Shown in pieces: positions 7,729 to 15,532 of a stretch of 27,239 nucleotides of DNA. The stretch spans positions 1-27,239 of the forward strand of contig JBOGDF010000023.1 of NCBI GenBank assembly GCA_050701635.1, in the 5' to 3' direction. A model generated the notes under the pieces. The model was given only the letters and a program-made list of their open reading frames with translations, made no database searches and was not told the origin of the DNA. Every line of letters starts with the position of its first letter. Positions within the stretch are counted from its first letter, which is position 1. The translations under genes were made by a program, and so were the position numbers. This stretch comes from WHSM01 sp050701635. Its GTDB lineage: Bacteria > Actinomycetota > Actinomycetes > Mycobacteriales > Micromonosporaceae.

Positions 7729-7761
7729 GCGGACTCAAAGCAGAGCGGACTCAAAGGCTGA
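7712..7761 (+). repeat. Three tandem 16-17-bp copies spanning a permease stop codon
   Basis: GCGGACTCAAAGGCTGA occurs at 7712-7728 and 7745-7761, with a variant GCGGACTCAAAGCAGA at 7729-7744 between. The first copy supplies the last codons and TGA stop of the permease; the last merges into GAGGAGGAG, the ribosome-binding site of the GH13 gene. It looks like a local slippage expansion that lengthened the intercistronic gap to 42 bases. Confidence 0.9.
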
Positions 7762-7770
7762 GGAGGAGCG

Positions 7771-9360
7771 TTGGACACCGACCGTACGCACTGGTGGCGC
7801 GGCGCCGCGATCTACCAGGTCTACCCGCGCAGCTTCGCCGACGGCTCCGGCGACGGCGTGGGCGACCTCGCCGGCCTGCGGCAGCGTCTGCCGTACCTCG
7901 CGGAGCTCGGAGTGGACGCGCTGTGGATCAATCCGTGGTACGCCTCGCCGATGGCCGACGCCGGGTACGACGTCGTCGACTACCGCGAGATCGCCCCGGT
8001 GTTCGGCAGCCTGGAAGAGGCCGAGAAGCTGATCGCCGAGGCGCACCAGCTCGGACTACGCGTGATCATCGACGTGGTCCCCAACCACTGCTCCGACCGG
8101 CATCCCTGGTTCCAGGAGGCGCTGCGCGGGGGTAAGGCGCGGGAGCTGTTCTGGTTCCGTCCAGGCCGCGGCGATCGGCCGCCCAACGACTGGCAGTCGA
8201 TATTCGGGGGCCCGGCGTGGACCCGTACCCCCGACGGAGACTGGTATCTGCACCTGTTCGCCGACGAGCAGCCCGACCTGAACTGGGACCACCCCCGGGT
8301 GCGGGCGGAGTTCGAGGCGGTGCTGCGGTTCTGGCTGGACCGCGGCGTCGACGGGATCCGGATCGACTCGGCAGCGCTGCTCGTGAAGGATCCGGCACTG
8401 CCCGAAGTGGACGGCGACGGGAGGCATCCGTACATCGACCGGGACGGGGTGCACGAGATCTACCGGAGCTGGCGGCGGATTGTCGACGGCTACCCGGGTG
8501 AGCGGGTCCTGGTTGGCGAGATCTGGCTGCCGGACCGGGAACGGTTTGCCCGCTACCTGCGCGCCGACGAGCTGCACACGGCGTTCAACTTCGACTTCCT
8601 GTGCTGCCCGTGGGACGCCGCGGCGCTGCGGGGCTGCATCGACTCGACGCTCGCCGCCCACGTTCCGGTCGGCGCCACCGCCACCTGGGTGCTGTCCAAC
8701 CATGACGTCACCCGGCACGTCACCCGGTACGGCCGGGCCGACAGCTCGTTCAGCTTCACCGGGCGCCGGGACGGGGTACCCGTGGATCTGGAGCTGGGAC
8801 GCCGGCGGGCGCGGGCGGCCCTACTGTTGGCGCTCGCGCTGCCCGGATCGGTCTACCTGTACCAGGGCGAGGAACTGGGCCTGTGGGAGGTCGAGGACAT
8901 CCCGCCGCAGCTGCGTACGGACCCGATGTGGCACCGGTCGGACCAGCAGGACCCCGGACGGGACGGTTGCCGGGTGCCGCTGCCCTGGTCGGGTGACAGG
9001 CCACCGTTCGGCTTCAGCCCGGACGGCGCCACGCCATGGCTGCCGCAACCGGCGGCGTGGGCCGACCACACGGCCGAGGCGCAGACCGGCGATCCCGACT
9101 CGATGCTTGCGCTGTACCGGGCGGCGTTGCGGCTGCGACGCGCCGAGCCAGGTCTCGGCGATGGTGCGATGACCTGGCTCGACGCACCACCCGGGGTGCT
9201 GTGCTTCGCCCGGGAGCCGGGGCTGACCTGCGTGGTGAACCTCTCGCCCGGGCCGGCCGAACTGCCGGCGCACCAGGGCGTCCTGCTCGCGAGTCAGCCG
9301 CTCACAACGGAGGACCGTACGCTGCCGCCGGACGCGGCGGCGTGGCTGCGCACGCGTTGA
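7771..9360 (+). CDS. Intracellular GH13 alpha-glucosidase / oligo-1,6-glucosidase family enzyme
   Basis: A 529-aa protein with no signal peptide, hence cytoplasmic. The TTG at 7771 is preceded by GAGGAGGAG at 7760-7768. All four GH13 regions are present: DVVPNH (101-106), GIRID with nucleophile Asp199, VGEIW with acid/base Glu250, and SNHD with transition-state stabiliser Asp312. The opening WWRGAAIYQVYPRSFADGSG and DLAGLRQRLPYLAELGVDAL are typical of alpha-glucosidases (AglA/MalL group). Region II continues SAALLVKDP, with Ala after Asp-Ser rather than the more common VAH; this position affects linkage choice among these enzymes, so specificity cannot be fixed. The enzyme retains Asp/Glu/Asp and is expected to be active. 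Its place behind an importer means it hydrolyses imported alpha-linked oligosaccharides to glucose. Nigero-oligosaccharide from the neighbouring glycanases is an attractive substrate, but that is inference. Confidence 0.92.
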   Translation: MDTDRTHWWRGAAIYQVYPRSFADGSGDGVGDLAGLRQRLPYLAELGVDALWINPWYASPMADAGYDVVDYREIAPVFGSLEEAEKLIAEAHQLGLRVIIDVVPNHCSDRHPWFQEALRGGKARELFWFRPGRGDRPPNDWQSIFGGPAWTRTPDGDWYLHLFADEQPDLNWDHPRVRAEFEAVLRFWLDRGVDGIRIDSAALLVKDPALPEVDGDGRHPYIDRDGVHEIYRSWRRIVDGYPGERVLVGEIWLPDRERFARYLRADELHTAFNFDFLCCPWDAAALRGCIDSTLAAHVPVGATATWVLSNHDVTRHVTRYGRADSSFSFTGRRDGVPVDLELGRRRARAALLLALALPGSVYLYQGEELGLWEVEDIPPQLRTDPMWHRSDQQDPGRDGCRVPLPWSGDRPPFGFSPDGATPWLPQPAAWADHTAEAQTGDPDSMLALYRAALRLRRAEPGLGDGAMTWLDAPPGVLCFAREPGLTCVVNLSPGPAELPAHQGVLLASQPLTTEDRTLPPDAAAWLRTR

Positions 9361-9500
9361 CGCACTGCGCGGCGTACCCGCGCCAAGAGGAAGGAGGCAG
9401 GACCCGGTCACATTCCCGGCCGTCGTGGCGAGGCGACCTGGCGGCGCCCGCCGCGTTCCGCTCCGGCCGGTCCGTACCTCATTGCAAGGGGAGGCACAAC

Positions 9501-12500
9501 ATGTACAGGTACGCGAACCGAAACAGCGGCACCGCACGGCAGCGTAGCCGACCGCGGTTCGCCGTCGTAGCCATCATGGCCACCATCGCCGCCGCGACCT
9601 TGACCGCTGCGGCGGCGGCACCGGCACACGCCGCGGCCGGCGGCCCCAACCTCGCGTTGGGCAAGGCCGCCACAGCAAGCAGCGCCAACGGTATTCACAC
9701 CGCTGGCATTCTCAACGACGGCAGCCAGGACTCCTATTGGGAGAGCGCTAACAACGCGTTTCCGCAATGGGCGCAGATCGATCTGGGCGCCAGCACCAGC
9801 ACCGACCAGATCGTGCTCAAGCTGCCCGCCAGCCGGGGTTCGTGGACGCAAACCCTGTCGGTGCAAGGAAGTCCAGATGGGATTTCGTTCTCGACGATCG
9901 TGACCTCGGCCGGGTACACGTTCAACCCGACCGTCACGATCAACTTCCCGGCGACCAACACCCGCTATGTGCGGGTCAACATCACCGCCAACCCCGGCTG
10001 GCCGGCTGCCCAGATCTCCGAGTTCGAGATATACGGGACGGCGACGTCCACTGGCAACTTGGCTCTCAACAAGCCGACGGCTGAGAGCAGCCACACCCAG
10101 ACTTACGCCTCGAGCAATGTCGTAGACGGCAACCAAGCGTCCTATTGGGAGAGTGCCAACAACGCGTTCCCGCAATGGGTACAGGTTGACTTGGGCGCGT
10201 CGGTGGCGGTCAACAAGGTGATCCTGAAGATCCCGTCGGGCTGGCAGGCCCGGACGCAAACCCTGAGCGTGCAAGGCAGCACGAACGGCAGCACGTTCAC
10301 CGATATCGTGGCGTCGGCTGGGTACAACTTCAACCCGACTGTCACCATCAACTTCAACACCGCCACGACCCGTTATGTGCGGATCCATATCACCGCCAAC
10401 ACGGTTTGGCCCGCAGGGCAACTGTCCGAACTGGAGGTGTACGGATCTGGCGCCGGGGACACGGAACCACCTACCGCGCCAACCAACCTCTCATATACGC
10501 AACCGGCGAGCGGCCACATCAAGCTGACATGGAACGCGTCGACGGACAACGTCGGGGTGACCGCGTATGACATCTACGCTAACAACTCGCTGCGGGTCAG
10601 CGTCAACGGCAGCACGCTGACCTACACTGACACGCAGCCGGATACCCTGACCGTGTCGTATTTCGTGCGTGCCCGCGATGCAGCCGGCAACCAATCACCC
10701 AACAGCAACACGGTGAAGCGTATTGGCAGTGGAGGCGGTGGTACCAACCTGGCGTTGGGCAAGCCGATCACCTCATCCGGGTACACCCACATCTACGCGC
10801 CGGAAAACGCCAATGACAACGACCTCACCTCGTACTGGGAAGGTAGCGGTCCCTACCCGCAGACGCTCACCGTCCACTTGGGAGCAAATGCTGTCCTGAA
10901 CCAGATCGTGCTCAAGCTCAACCCGGACGCGTCCTGGGCAACCCGGACCCAAACGGTGCGCGTCCTCGGGCGCGGCCAGAGCGGCGGCAACTATACCCAG
11001 CTGGTCGCGTCGGCAAGCTACATGTTCAATCCCGCGACGGGCAACAGTGTGACCATTCCGGTGTCGGCCACGGCCGCCGATGTGCAACTGGAGTTCACCG
11101 CCAACACCGGTGCTCCAGGCGGCCAGGTCGCCGAGTTCCAGGTCTTTGGTACCCCGGCGCCCAACCCCGATCTGACCATCACGGCCGCTTCCTGGTCGCC
11201 GGCATCCCCGGTGGAATCGGACGCGATCACCTTGTCGGCGACTGTACGCAACATCGGTGATCTGGGTTCCGGTGCGACGACGGTCAATTTCTACCTGGAT
11301 ACCACGAAGGTCGGCACCGGCAACGTGCCGGCGCTCGCGGCGGGTGCGTCCACAACGGTCACCGTGAACATCGGTACTCGCGCCGCTGGCACGTATCAGC
11401 TGGCGGCAAAGGTGAACGAGGACGACTCGGTCATCGAGAAGGACATGACGAACAACTCGTATACGAACCCGAACCCGATGACGGTGACGCCGGTGCAGAG
11501 TTCGGATCTGGTCGCCAAGCCGGTGGCCTGGAGCCCGAACAACCCGCAGGCCGGCAACACGGTGACGTTCTCGGTCGGCATCAAGAACCAGGGCAATATC
11601 GACTCGGCTAGCGGCTCGCACGGCATCACGCTGACGCTACTGAACGCAACCGGCGGCACCGTGATAACACGCACCGGTTCCTACAATGGGGTCATCGCTG
11701 CGGGCCAGACGGCCAGCCCGGTCAATCTGGGTACGTGGACCGCGGTGAATGGCCGGTACACCGTCCGGGTGGTGCTGGCGGCCGACGCCAATGAGGTGCC
11801 GGTCAAGCAGGGCAACAACACCAGCGAGCAGCCGCTGTTTGTCGGCCGCGGCGCCAACCTGCCGTACGACATGTACGAAGCCGAGGATGGCCAGACCGGC
11901 GGCGGCGCGACCGTGATCGGTCCTAACCGGACGATTGGTGATCTGGCTGGTGAGGCATCTGTTCGCAGGGCGGTCACGCTCAGCAGCACCGGCTCCTACG
12001 TCCAGTGGACCACTCGTGCCGCGACCAACACCCTGGTGACCCGGTTCTCCATTCCGGACGCGCCGGGCGGTGGCGGTATCTCATCGAACCTGTCCATCTA
12101 CGTCAACGGCACGCTCCACAGGACCATCCCATTGAACTCGCGATATGCGTGGCTTTATGGCGCCGAAGCGAGCCCGGGCAACTCGCCAAGCGCGGGCGCG
12201 CCGCGGCACATCTACGACGAGGCCAACATCATGTTGAACTCGACGATCCCGCAGGGAAGCACGATCAGGCTACAGCGCGACTCGGGACAGAGCGTCGCGA
12301 CCATCGACTTCGTCAACCTCGAACTGGTGTCGCCCAGGGCGAACCCGGACCCAGCCCGGTACAAGGTTCCGGCCGGCTTCAGCCACCAGGACGTGCAAAA
12401 CGCGCTCGACGCGGTTCGGATGGACACGACTGGTGCCATCATCGGTGTCTACCTGCCGGCGGGCACATACAGCACGTCGCAGAAGTTCCAGATCTACGGC

Positions 12501-13517
12501 AAGGCCGTGAATGTCGTCGGGGCCGGTATGTGGTACACCCGGTTCGAGACGCCACAGGTTCAAGAAAACACCGACGCCGGCTTCCGGGTGGAGACCACCG
12601 CCAACGGTAGCCGTTTCGAGGATCTGGCCTTCTTCGGAAACTACACCTCACGCATCGACGGACCTGGCAAGGTGTGGGGCGAGTTGCAAAACAACCAGAA
12701 CCTGACCATCAACCGGACCTGGGTCGAGCACACCATCGTTGCCTACTGGGGTGTGCACAACAACAACATCACCATCACCAACTCGCGGTTCCGCAACACC
12801 TTCGCCGACGCGGTGAACTTCACCAACGACACCACCAACTCGTTGGTGTCAAACAACGAGGCTCGGGGCAACGGCGACGACGGCTTCGCGTTGTTCTCCG
12901 CCACGGACTCAGGTGGTTCGGTCGGCAACAACGGCAACGTGTTCGAGAACCTGAGCGCCACGCTGCAATGGCGTGCGGCGGGTGTGGCCGTCTACGGCGG
13001 CTTCAACAACACGTTCCGCAACCTGTACATCGCCGACCAGTTGACGTATTCGGGCCTGACGGTCAGTTCGCTGAACTTCGGGTACCCGTTCGTCGGCTTT
13101 GCACCGACCACCAGGATCGAAGGGGTCTCTCTCATCAGGTCGGGCGGCCACTTCTGGGGCAACCAGACCTTCCCCGCCATCTGGTGCTTCGCGGCGACCC
13201 ACGCGTTCAGAGCGTTGCGGTTCACCGACATCGACATCGTGGATCCGACGTACTCGGGAATCATGTTCCAGACCAAGTACCCGGAGCAGACCCCGGTGAC
13301 GGACACGATATTCACTAATGTGTCGATATCTGGGGCGCAGCGGAGCGGTGACGCGTTCGACGCCAAGTCCGGGTTCGGTATCTGGGCCAATGAGATGCCC
13401 GAGGCGGGTCAGGGCCCGGCGCGTGGCTCGGTCACCTTCAACAACCTGAGGTTCAGCAACAACCACACCAACGTTCAGAACCTCACGACCACCTTTACCA
13501 TCACCATCAACCCGTAA
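9501..13517 (+). CDS. Secreted multidomain GH87 alpha-1,3-glucanase (mutanase/mycodextranase family)
   Basis: A 1338-aa exported protein. The frame is open from 9036, but the ATG at 9501 has GGGGAGG at 9489-9495 and is followed by a Sec signal peptide (AVVAIMATIAAATLTAAAAA, ending PAHAAA). Domains in order: discoidin/F5-8C at about 48-179 and 185-315, fibronectin III 322-407, third discoidin 415-550, CARDB-like 555-662 and 667-782, CBM35/6-like module 789-945 (YDMYEAEDGQTGGG) and a right-handed beta-helix 955-1338. The helix has FADAVNF with Asp1103 and GNGDDGF with Asp1126/Asp1127; the 23- and 24-residue spacing equals that of the three catalytic aspartates known in GH87 alpha-1,3-glucanases. 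GH87 enzymes cut alpha-1,3-glucan or alternating alpha-1,3/1,4-glucan, inverting. The binding modules imply attack on an insoluble polymer. The codon mix is less GC-rich than that of the genes before it. The 140 bases upstream (9361-9500) show no clear promoter, so either read-through or an own promoter is possible. Confidence 0.88.
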   Translation: MYRYANRNSGTARQRSRPRFAVVAIMATIAAATLTAAAAAPAHAAAGGPNLALGKAATASSANGIHTAGILNDGSQDSYWESANNAFPQWAQIDLGASTSTDQIVLKLPASRGSWTQTLSVQGSPDGISFSTIVTSAGYTFNPTVTINFPATNTRYVRVNITANPGWPAAQISEFEIYGTATSTGNLALNKPTAESSHTQTYASSNVVDGNQASYWESANNAFPQWVQVDLGASVAVNKVILKIPSGWQARTQTLSVQGSTNGSTFTDIVASAGYNFNPTVTINFNTATTRYVRIHITANTVWPAGQLSELEVYGSGAGDTEPPTAPTNLSYTQPASGHIKLTWNASTDNVGVTAYDIYANNSLRVSVNGSTLTYTDTQPDTLTVSYFVRARDAAGNQSPNSNTVKRIGSGGGGTNLALGKPITSSGYTHIYAPENANDNDLTSYWEGSGPYPQTLTVHLGANAVLNQIVLKLNPDASWATRTQTVRVLGRGQSGGNYTQLVASASYMFNPATGNSVTIPVSATAADVQLEFTANTGAPGGQVAEFQVFGTPAPNPDLTITAASWSPASPVESDAITLSATVRNIGDLGSGATTVNFYLDTTKVGTGNVPALAAGASTTVTVNIGTRAAGTYQLAAKVNEDDSVIEKDMTNNSYTNPNPMTVTPVQSSDLVAKPVAWSPNNPQAGNTVTFSVGIKNQGNIDSASGSHGITLTLLNATGGTVITRTGSYNGVIAAGQTASPVNLGTWTAVNGRYTVRVVLAADANEVPVKQGNNTSEQPLFVGRGANLPYDMYEAEDGQTGGGATVIGPNRTIGDLAGEASVRRAVTLSSTGSYVQWTTRAATNTLVTRFSIPDAPGGGGISSNLSIYVNGTLHRTIPLNSRYAWLYGAEASPGNSPSAGAPRHIYDEANIMLNSTIPQGSTIRLQRDSGQSVATIDFVNLELVSPRANPDPARYKVPAGFSHQDVQNALDAVRMDTTGAIIGVYLPAGTYSTSQKFQIYGKAVNVVGAGMWYTRFETPQVQENTDAGFRVETTANGSRFEDLAFFGNYTSRIDGPGKVWGELQNNQNLTINRTWVEHTIVAYWGVHNNNITITNSRFRNTFADAVNFTNDTTNSLVSNNEARGNGDDGFALFSATDSGGSVGNNGNVFENLSATLQWRAAGVAVYGGFNNTFRNLYIADQLTYSGLTVSSLNFGYPFVGFAPTTRIEGVSLIRSGGHFWGNQTFPAIWCFAATHAFRALRFTDIDIVDPTYSGIMFQTKYPEQTPVTDTIFTNVSISGAQRSGDAFDAKSGFGIWANEMPEAGQGPARGSVTFNNLRFSNNHTNVQNLTTTFTITINP

Positions 13518-13527
13518 GGAAAACGAG

Positions 13528-15165
13528 ATGTCGATTTCGCGACGGACGTTCCTCACGTCCGTAGTAGCGGGATCAGCCTTGGCCGCGGTGCCCAGCACCG
13601 CGGCCTTGGCGGCAAGCCCGCCGGGAGACGTAGTAGGCAAGATAAGCGTTGGGTACCAAGGTTGGTTCGCCTGCATCGGCGACGCCTCACCGATCAACGG
13701 TTGGTGGCACTGGGCACCCAACATGAGCCAGCCGCCATCGCCGAGTAACAACGGCATCGTTTCGTGGCCGGATGTGCGGGAGTACACCCGCACCTACAAC
13801 ACCGCATTCAGCAGTCTCCACAACGGCCGGCCCGCGGCCCTGTTCTCGCACTACGACCAGCAGACCATCGACACGCATTTCAAGTGGATGCGCGATAACG
13901 GCTGTGATACCGCCGCGCTGCAACGGTTCAACCCGACCGGGGGCGAAGGTCCCATCCGCGACGCGATCACCGCCAAGGTACGCGCCGCGGCGGAGACCTT
14001 CGGCCGCAAGTTCTACATCATGTACGACGTAACAAGTTGGACCAACATGCAGTCGGAAATCAAGACCGACTGGACCAACAAGATGTCCGCTTACACGTCG
14101 TCACCCGCGTACGCGAGACAGAACAGCAAACCGGTCGTCTGCATCTGGGGTTTCGGCTTCAACGACGACAAGCGGCCGTTCGCGCCCGCGGCCTGTCTCG
14201 AGGTCATCAACTGGTTCAAGGCGCAGGGTTGTTACGTCATCGGTGGCGTGCCGACCTATTGGCGGCAGGGCATCAACGACTCGCGGCCCGGGTTCTTCGA
14301 GGTGTACACGGCGTTCAACATGATCTCGCCGTGGATGGTTGGCCGCACCGGTACCCTCGACGGGCTTGACTGGTTTTACACCAACGTCAATGTGCCCGAC
14401 CAGGCCGAGTGCAACGCCCGTGGCATCGATTACCAGCCGTGTGTGATGCCGGGCGACCTGTCGACCCGGGGCACGCGCCGGCACGGCGACTTCTACTGGC
14501 GGCACATCTACAACATGGTCCGCGTTGGCGCGCAAGGCCTTTACGTGTCGATGTTCGACGAGTACAACGAGGGCAACCAGATCGCCAAGACCGCCGAGAC
14601 ACAGGCACAGATCCCGGCGGGTACAAGTTTCGTGACGACGGATGAGAACGGCACGTTCTGTTCGGCCGACTACTATCTGCGCATCACGTCCGACGGCGGC
14701 AAGATGCTCAAGGGCCAGATCCCGCTCACCGCCGTGCGGCCCACACCGCCGGTCGTTGGCGGCGGCGACCCGGGCGGCAATCTTGCCCTCAATAAACCCG
14801 TCACGGCAAGCAGTCAGCAACAGAGTTACGCCCCGTCGAACGCGGTTGACGGTAACGCCGACAGCTATTGGGAGAGCGCGAATAGCGCGTTCCCGCAATG
14901 GTTCCAAGTGGACCTGGGTGCGGCAGTGTCGGTGAGCCAGCTGGTGCTCAAACTACCCGCGTCGTGGGGACCGCGCACGCAGACCATCGCGGTGCTCGAC
15001 GGTTCCGACCAGACGGTCATCTCGGCGGCCGCTGGGCACACGTTTAATCCAAACGCGACGATCACCTTCCCTGCCCGGACGGTGCGATATCTGCGCTTGC
15101 AATTCACCGCCAACACCGGCTGGCCCGCCGGCCAGGTCGGGGAGTTCGAGGTCTACGCCCCGTAG
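13528..15165 (+). CDS. Tat-exported GH71/99-like glycoside hydrolase with C-terminal discoidin domain
   Basis: A 545-aa protein, 10 bases after the GH87 stop, with AAGGA before ATG 13528, so a two-gene operon. The N terminus SISRRTFLTSVVAGSALAA is a twin-arginine signal. Residues 38-400 are a TIM-barrel domain beginning with VGYQGWF (41-47), with WWHWAPN, ALFSHYDQQTID, KFYIMYDVTSW, KPVVCIWGFGFND, and FDEYNEGNQIA (343-353); the Glu in EYNEG lies where GH71/GH99 relatives carry an acidic catalytic residue. Such bacterial proteins are annotated GH71/99-like; GH71 cuts alpha-1,3-glucan, GH99 endo-alpha-mannosides. Residues 415-545 form a discoidin domain nearly identical in its core to those of the GH87 neighbour. 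Partnership suggests alpha-1,3-glucan, but the family does not prove it. A strong hairpin follows the gene. Confidence 0.8.
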   Translation: MSISRRTFLTSVVAGSALAAVPSTAALAASPPGDVVGKISVGYQGWFACIGDASPINGWWHWAPNMSQPPSPSNNGIVSWPDVREYTRTYNTAFSSLHNGRPAALFSHYDQQTIDTHFKWMRDNGCDTAALQRFNPTGGEGPIRDAITAKVRAAAETFGRKFYIMYDVTSWTNMQSEIKTDWTNKMSAYTSSPAYARQNSKPVVCIWGFGFNDDKRPFAPAACLEVINWFKAQGCYVIGGVPTYWRQGINDSRPGFFEVYTAFNMISPWMVGRTGTLDGLDWFYTNVNVPDQAECNARGIDYQPCVMPGDLSTRGTRRHGDFYWRHIYNMVRVGAQGLYVSMFDEYNEGNQIAKTAETQAQIPAGTSFVTTDENGTFCSADYYLRITSDGGKMLKGQIPLTAVRPTPPVVGGGDPGGNLALNKPVTASSQQQSYAPSNAVDGNADSYWESANSAFPQWFQVDLGAAVSVSQLVLKLPASWGPRTQTIAVLDGSDQTVISAAAGHTFNPNATITFPARTVRYLRLQFTANTGWPAGQVGEFEVYAP

Positions 15166-15190
15166 CAACCGGCACGCCGGTACGGAAACA

Positions 15191-15224
15191 CCCGGGGGAG
15201 GGGCGAGCGGCCCCTTCCCCGGGG
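15191..15224 (+). terminator. Strong GC-rich hairpin, transcription terminator of the GH87-GH71 operon
   Basis: CCCGGGGGAGGGGC (15191-15204) pairs with GGCCCCTTCCCCGGGG (15209-15224) around a short loop, with one mismatch or bulge. It starts 26 bases after the GH71/99-like stop. There is no U-tract, which is normal for actinobacterial terminators. Confidence 0.7.
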
Positions 15225-15253
15225 CCACACCCGAGCGGTCAGCTGACGTCGAT

Positions 15254-15310
15254 CAGATCGCGCGGTCACGCCAGATCGCCCGGTCACGCTACAGATCGCC
15301 CGGGCCACGG
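15254..15310. repeat. Three imperfect 18-20-bp tandem repeats
   Basis: CAGATCGCGCGGTCACGC (15254-15271), CAGATCGCCCGGTCACGC (15272-15289) and CAGATCGCCCGGGCCACGG (15292-15310) follow one another with a period of 18-20 bases. Function unknown; a small array of binding sites or a slippage product are both possible. Confidence 0.8.
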
Positions 15311-15532
15311 CGAGCGTGGTGGCGCCCCGCTGCCCCGCCTCGTAGAACATGTACGAGACTCCGCCGTCCGTGCCCGGCACCATTACGCGGCCGCAGGCGT
15401 CTCAGCAATCGAAGCCCGGGCCCCTGCCAAGGCGCGGTGAGGCGGGCGACCTCCTGCGCGCGAGCCCACAACGGGTGCTGAACGGACCAACAGACTTGCC
15501 TCCAACGGCGCACCACGGAGGTGAGGCACCGG

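Larger units (their letters stand above)
15166..15532. other. Intergenic region after the glycanase operon with a short ORF remnant
   Basis: Between the GH71/99-like gene and the amine oxidase gene lie a hairpin terminator, three 18-20-bp repeats and, on the minus strand, an open stretch from 15383 whose first 30 codons look protein-like (MVPGTDGGVSYMFYEAGQ, RGATTLAVARAIC) before dissolving into the repeats. I do not recognise it; no ribosome-binding site is seen, and it may be the relic of a lost gene. The ribosome-binding site GGAGGTGAG of the amine oxidase gene is at 15517-15525. Confidence 0.4.

Noticed and set aside
5802..8135. 777-codon plus-strand frame overlapping the permeases and GH13 gene
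   Set aside because: Arg/Ala/Pro-dominated composition without motifs; it spans three well-supported genes in another frame.
9036..9500. N-terminal extension of the GH87 frame
   Set aside because: It overlaps the GH13 coding sequence and lacks a ribosome-binding site, while ATG 9501 has a strong one and a signal peptide directly after it.
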